Assembly (NCBI GenBank): GCA_020052975.1
Contig: JAGVOC010000310.1
Coordinates: 1 to 7,282 of the forward strand
Direction of reading: 5' to 3'
Source: Desulfobacterales bacterium
GTDB taxonomy: Bacteria; Desulfobacterota; Desulfobacteria; Desulfobacterales; RPRI01
DNA length: 7,282 bases
Part shown: in pieces, positions 4,565 through 7,282 of the stretch
Layout of the letters: every line of letters begins with the position of its first letter
Position numbering within the stretch: the first letter of the stretch is position 1
Position numbers and translations under genes: made by a program
Notes under the pieces: model-generated
What the model was told of the DNA's origin: nothing
Databases searched by the model: none
Seen by the model: the letters and a program-made list of their open reading frames with translations, nothing else

Positions 4565-7096
4565 TTTCATCTTGGAGATAGCTGCTTCAATTCTTCTCTG
4601 GACTTCCCTTAAATCGGCGGCCATTTGGGATGCCCTCTGATACCGTTTTTCACGGTCCTTTTCAAGAGCCCTGTCTATAATCATAACAATCGGCTTTACA
4701 ATTCTGGGGTTAATTTGTTTTGGATCGGGGTGTTTTACGTTCATTATCTGGTTCATAAGCGCTGCAGGACTGTCTCCGTAAAAAGGAAGTTTTCCTGTCA
4801 ATAGCTGAAAAAACATTGTTCCCAGAGAAAATATGTCTGATCTTCCATCGACCTTTTCTCCTGAAAACTGTTCGGGAGACATATAATACGGGGTACCTTT
4901 TACAACTCCTGTCTGGGTCTGGGATGTAGCTGTTATTCTGGCAATGCCGAAGTCAGTTATTTTGACAATGCCGCTTTTCATAAGCATTATGTTGGCCGGT
5001 TTTATATCACGGTGAACAACTCCCTTCTGGTGAGCATAATCGAGGGCTTCGGCTATGTCCGCAACATATCCTATGGTTTTTGGAATCGGGAGAAGATTCT
5101 CTTTTTTAGTATATTTTTCAAGATCTTCACCTTCTAGAAATTCCATGGCTATATAGGCGAGGTTTTGATCATCTCCCGCGTCATAAATTGTGACAATGTT
5201 CGGATGGGAAAGGGTTCCTGCGCTTTCGGCTTCCCGGAAAAATTTCTCTTTCATTTTTTTAGCTTCTTCGGAATTCTCCTCTTCGCTGAAACGGAAAGTC
5301 TTTATGGCTGTTGTCCTGTTGATGCGGGGATCCTGTCCGAGGTAAACAATACCCATAGCTCCTTTCCCAAGCTGCTTCAATATTTCGTACCTGCCAAGAG
5401 TCGGCCTGGTTCCTGTTGCAGTGGAAAGCAAGCCGTCACCGGGTGATGAAGTTCCAAGGAACCCATCCCCAAAAACCATTGTCTCGCTTGCCTGGATAAG
5501 CTTCTTCTTCCTTTCGGATACATCCTTGAATTTAACATCATGCTGTTCAACATATTCATAAACGGAAGCGGCTTTGTTGAACTGCCTTTTCCTTTCGTAA
5601 TCGAGCCCAAGGTTGTAAAGAATATCTTTCATCTGATCGTCCACAGGAACACGGCGGAATTTATCAAAAGCCATATCAAGCATTCCCTGCCCCTGGAAAG
5701 AGAGGCCGAGCATGCGGTTTGTTTCGGCGGATTCTCCTTCCATCTTTTCTTTTCTTGTTTCGGTAATAAAATATTTAAGACTGGTAATTCCTATATAGCC
5801 TATAATAAGTTCAATTATCGGATAGGTGGTACGTATCCAGTATCCGTTTGATACAAAAAAGAAAGCCGAACTTCCTGTGAGCAGTATAAGAAGAAGAACA
5901 AATGTTATGCCTGCGGTCATCGCTTTTAATTTAGGGAAAACAAACGTTATCAGAAGACCTATAATAAGGATTGTTACAAGTTCGGCTATGGGATTCCAGT
6001 AAGGCTGCTGAATAAATTTATTATTGAGTATTGCCCAGATCGCATGTGCAGAAAACTCGCCGAAGGACATGGCAGGATCGGTTGGGGTACCTATAGGATT
6101 CATTATTCCGGAGGCAGAAGCGCCTAACAGGACGAGCTTGTTTTTAAAGACGTTGGGTGGAATTTTATCATTAATAACATCAAAGAATGAGAAGCGCTTG
6201 AAAGAATTTCCGGGACCTTTGAAGTTTACAAGCAGTTCAGAACTTAAAGTAGTAGGAATTTTCAGCGAACCTAAAGTGACAGTTGAGCCTAATTCTGCAG
6301 AAATATTATTACCGGGCACGTTTAAAAAAACAGAAGCAAGCTTTAAAGTATATGAAGGGAAAAAGGACCCCCTGTACCCGTATATGAGGCGTTCTCTTCT
6401 TGCAATACCGTCAGGATCGTTTCCGAAATTTATATGACCTATGCCGATTGAAGATTGAAGAAAAGAGGGTATCGGGAGTATTATTTCATCAGACTGATAG
6501 TATTGAGCATCCGCCGGGCTTCTGATGCTCTGAATTGAATATTCTGAGAGGGAAGGGTCGGCTTTCTCAGTTTCTCCAACGGCACCCCGGGATTCCTTGA
6601 AAAAGACAGGCAGCACAACTTTGCCTGATTCTATAATTGCGTCTGCGAGTTTTTTGTCATTATCGAGATTTTCAATTGTTTTATGAATAGCCTGGAGGTA
6701 TTCTATGTCTTTATCTTTGGCTTTATCGGAAAAAGTAGCTTTGAAAAGTTCCTCAAGTTCTTTGACTGCTTTTAATCCTGAGCTTTCTTCGTGTTCGCTT
6801 AAAATGAGATTGAGGCCTATTACCTTGGGGTCTCCGGAATTTATCTTTCTGATACCATCTGCAAGCAGGTAACGGGGCCAGGGCCATCGTCCTAATTTTT
6901 CAATCGAGTCATCATCTATGTCGACGATAACTATTTCACTTGGGGAACCGGGATCTCCTCTTAATCCCATCATGACATCGTAAAGTTTGAGCTCAAGGGT
7001 ATCGAGGAAGTCCATGCGGAACAAGCCTATACCCAGAAAAAGGATGGTAATACATATTCCCGTCAAAATCGCCGGATTTTTCCTGAAAATGCTCAT
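4547..7096 (-). CDS. CHASE2-domain receptor Ser/Thr protein kinase with TPR-like linker
   Basis: This is a membrane kinase of 849 residues. An N-terminal transmembrane helix (about 9-27) leads into an extracytoplasmic CHASE2 sensor (about 28-360; I-V-I-V-D-I-D-D-D-S-I at 55-65, G-R-W-P-W-P-R at 69-75, and L-V-L-L-G-A-S-A at 321-328 are family landmarks). Three membrane helices follow (about 367-388, 392-414, 424-442), then a cytoplasmic TPR-like linker (about 457-534). The C-terminal Hanks-type kinase (about 570-835) has all key residues: G-K-G-A-M-G (577-582), Lys599, Glu622, H-R-D (695-697) with Lys699 and Asn702, D-F-G (715-717), G-T-P-Y-Y-M-S-P-E (734-742), Asp754 and Arg818. The activation loop (721-733) is rich in Thr, as in autophosphorylated kinases. 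It should be active. The ligand is unknown. The ATG has only a weak ribosome site (AGAGAA about 10 bases before it), and I saw no convincing promoter in 7097-7183. The phosphatase and FHA genes downstream are its natural partners. Confidence 0.95.
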   Translation of the reverse strand: MSIFRKNPAILTGICITILFLGIGLFRMDFLDTLELKLYDVMMGLRGDPGSPSEIVIVDIDDDSIEKLGRWPWPRYLLADGIRKINSGDPKVIGLNLILSEHEESSGLKAVKELEELFKATFSDKAKDKDIEYLQAIHKTIENLDNDKKLADAIIESGKVVLPVFFKESRGAVGETEKADPSLSEYSIQSIRSPADAQYYQSDEIILPIPSFLQSSIGIGHINFGNDPDGIARRERLIYGYRGSFFPSYTLKLASVFLNVPGNNISAELGSTVTLGSLKIPTTLSSELLVNFKGPGNSFKRFSFFDVINDKIPPNVFKNKLVLLGASASGIMNPIGTPTDPAMSFGEFSAHAIWAILNNKFIQQPYWNPIAELVTILIIGLLITFVFPKLKAMTAGITFVLLLILLTGSSAFFFVSNGYWIRTTYPIIELIIGYIGITSLKYFITETRKEKMEGESAETNRMLGLSFQGQGMLDMAFDKFRRVPVDDQMKDILYNLGLDYERKRQFNKAASVYEYVEQHDVKFKDVSERKKKLIQASETMVFGDGFLGTSSPGDGLLSTATGTRPTLGRYEILKQLGKGAMGIVYLGQDPRINRTTAIKTFRFSEEENSEEAKKMKEKFFREAESAGTLSHPNIVTIYDAGDDQNLAYIAMEFLEGEDLEKYTKKENLLPIPKTIGYVADIAEALDYAHQKGVVHRDIKPANIMLMKSGIVKITDFGIARITATSQTQTGVVKGTPYYMSPEQFSGEKVDGRSDIFSLGTMFFQLLTGKLPFYGDSPAALMNQIMNVKHPDPKQINPRIVKPIVMIIDRALEKDREKRYQRASQMAADLREVQRRIEAAISKMKSGSTS

Positions 7097-7183
7097 TATA
7101 ATTTTTCTCTGGCTAAAGTTGATAAATGATCAGAAAGTATATGATGAATTTGCAAAGATAAAAATGATTCAAATTCAATCATA

Positions 7184-7282
7184 GAGACCTTTGAAAAACG
7201 TCCAATTTTGGCCAAGTACAAGGAAGGCGATAATTTCAACCACAGGAATACATTAAGTATTTCGAGGATAGAAATTTGAGCC
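7184..7282. repeat. imperfect long inverted repeat (hairpin-type intergenic repeat), cut by window end
   Basis: The segment 7226-7251 (from GGCGATAATTTC to GGAATAC) is closely complementary to 7257-7282 (from GTATTTCGAGG to TTTGAGCC). Visible pairs include AATAC 7247-7251 with GTATT 7257-7261, AATTTC 7232-7237 with GAAATT 7271-7276, and GGC 7226-7228 with GCC 7280-7282, around a five-base loop. The flank 7184-7225 (GAGACCTTTGAAAAACG and onward) has no partner inside the window. This looks like the left arm plus apex of a larger palindromic element. It has no coding frame and sits upstream of the kinase gene. Confidence 0.55.

Noticed and set aside
7097..7183. Promoter for the kinase gene
   Set aside because: A TATACT-like -10 is present on the minus strand, but no acceptable -35 lies at a suitable distance; the region is AT-rich enough for this by chance.

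Overview
The window looks like chromosomal DNA from a Gram-negative, probably deltaproteobacterial (Desulfobacterota-type) organism. This is inferred from gene content: a CHASE2 receptor Ser/Thr kinase with a TPR-like linker, a BON/CsbD stress pair, and moderately AT-rich composition with good AAGGAGG ribosome sites. No rRNA, tRNA, CRISPR array or complete mobile element was seen.

Left part (1-622, + strand): the 3' end of a BON-domain gene, a complete CsbD-like gene (189-368), and a 24-codon ORF (424-498) that has a perfect ribosome site but stops after one hydrophobic segment. About 125 bases without a recognisable gene follow. Then comes a minus-strand remnant of an XRE/Cro-C1 helix-turn-helix gene (623-778), truncated at its 5' end and carrying a -1 frameshift. 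Two broken genes side by side suggest an old rearrangement or deletion junction.

Main part (779-7096, all minus strand, so read right to left): a membrane receptor Ser/Thr kinase (CHASE2 sensor, transmembrane segments, TPR-like linker, C-terminal kinase); a PP2C-type Ser/Thr phosphatase; a two-FHA-domain protein; and a 604-residue protein that resembles DUF89/ARMT1-like proteins in its middle. A plausible sigma70-type promoter lies in the 180-base gap between kinase and phosphatase. Phosphatase and FHA genes are 37 bases apart; FHA and the 604-residue gene are 185 bases apart. The simplest reading is a phospho-signalling module: the kinase senses an extracytoplasmic cue and phosphorylates threonines, the FHA protein reads or relays them, the PP2C enzyme resets them, and the DUF89-like protein is a candidate output. 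The kinase linker and the FHA linker share a Thr-Met-Val motif that could be the phosphorylated docking site. No type VI secretion genes are visible.

Right edge (about 7184-7282): an imperfect inverted repeat, apparently the left arm and apex of a longer hairpin-type intergenic repeat cut by the window end. The least certain calls are the DUF89 assignment, the promoter, and the functional link of the 604-residue protein to the kinase module.
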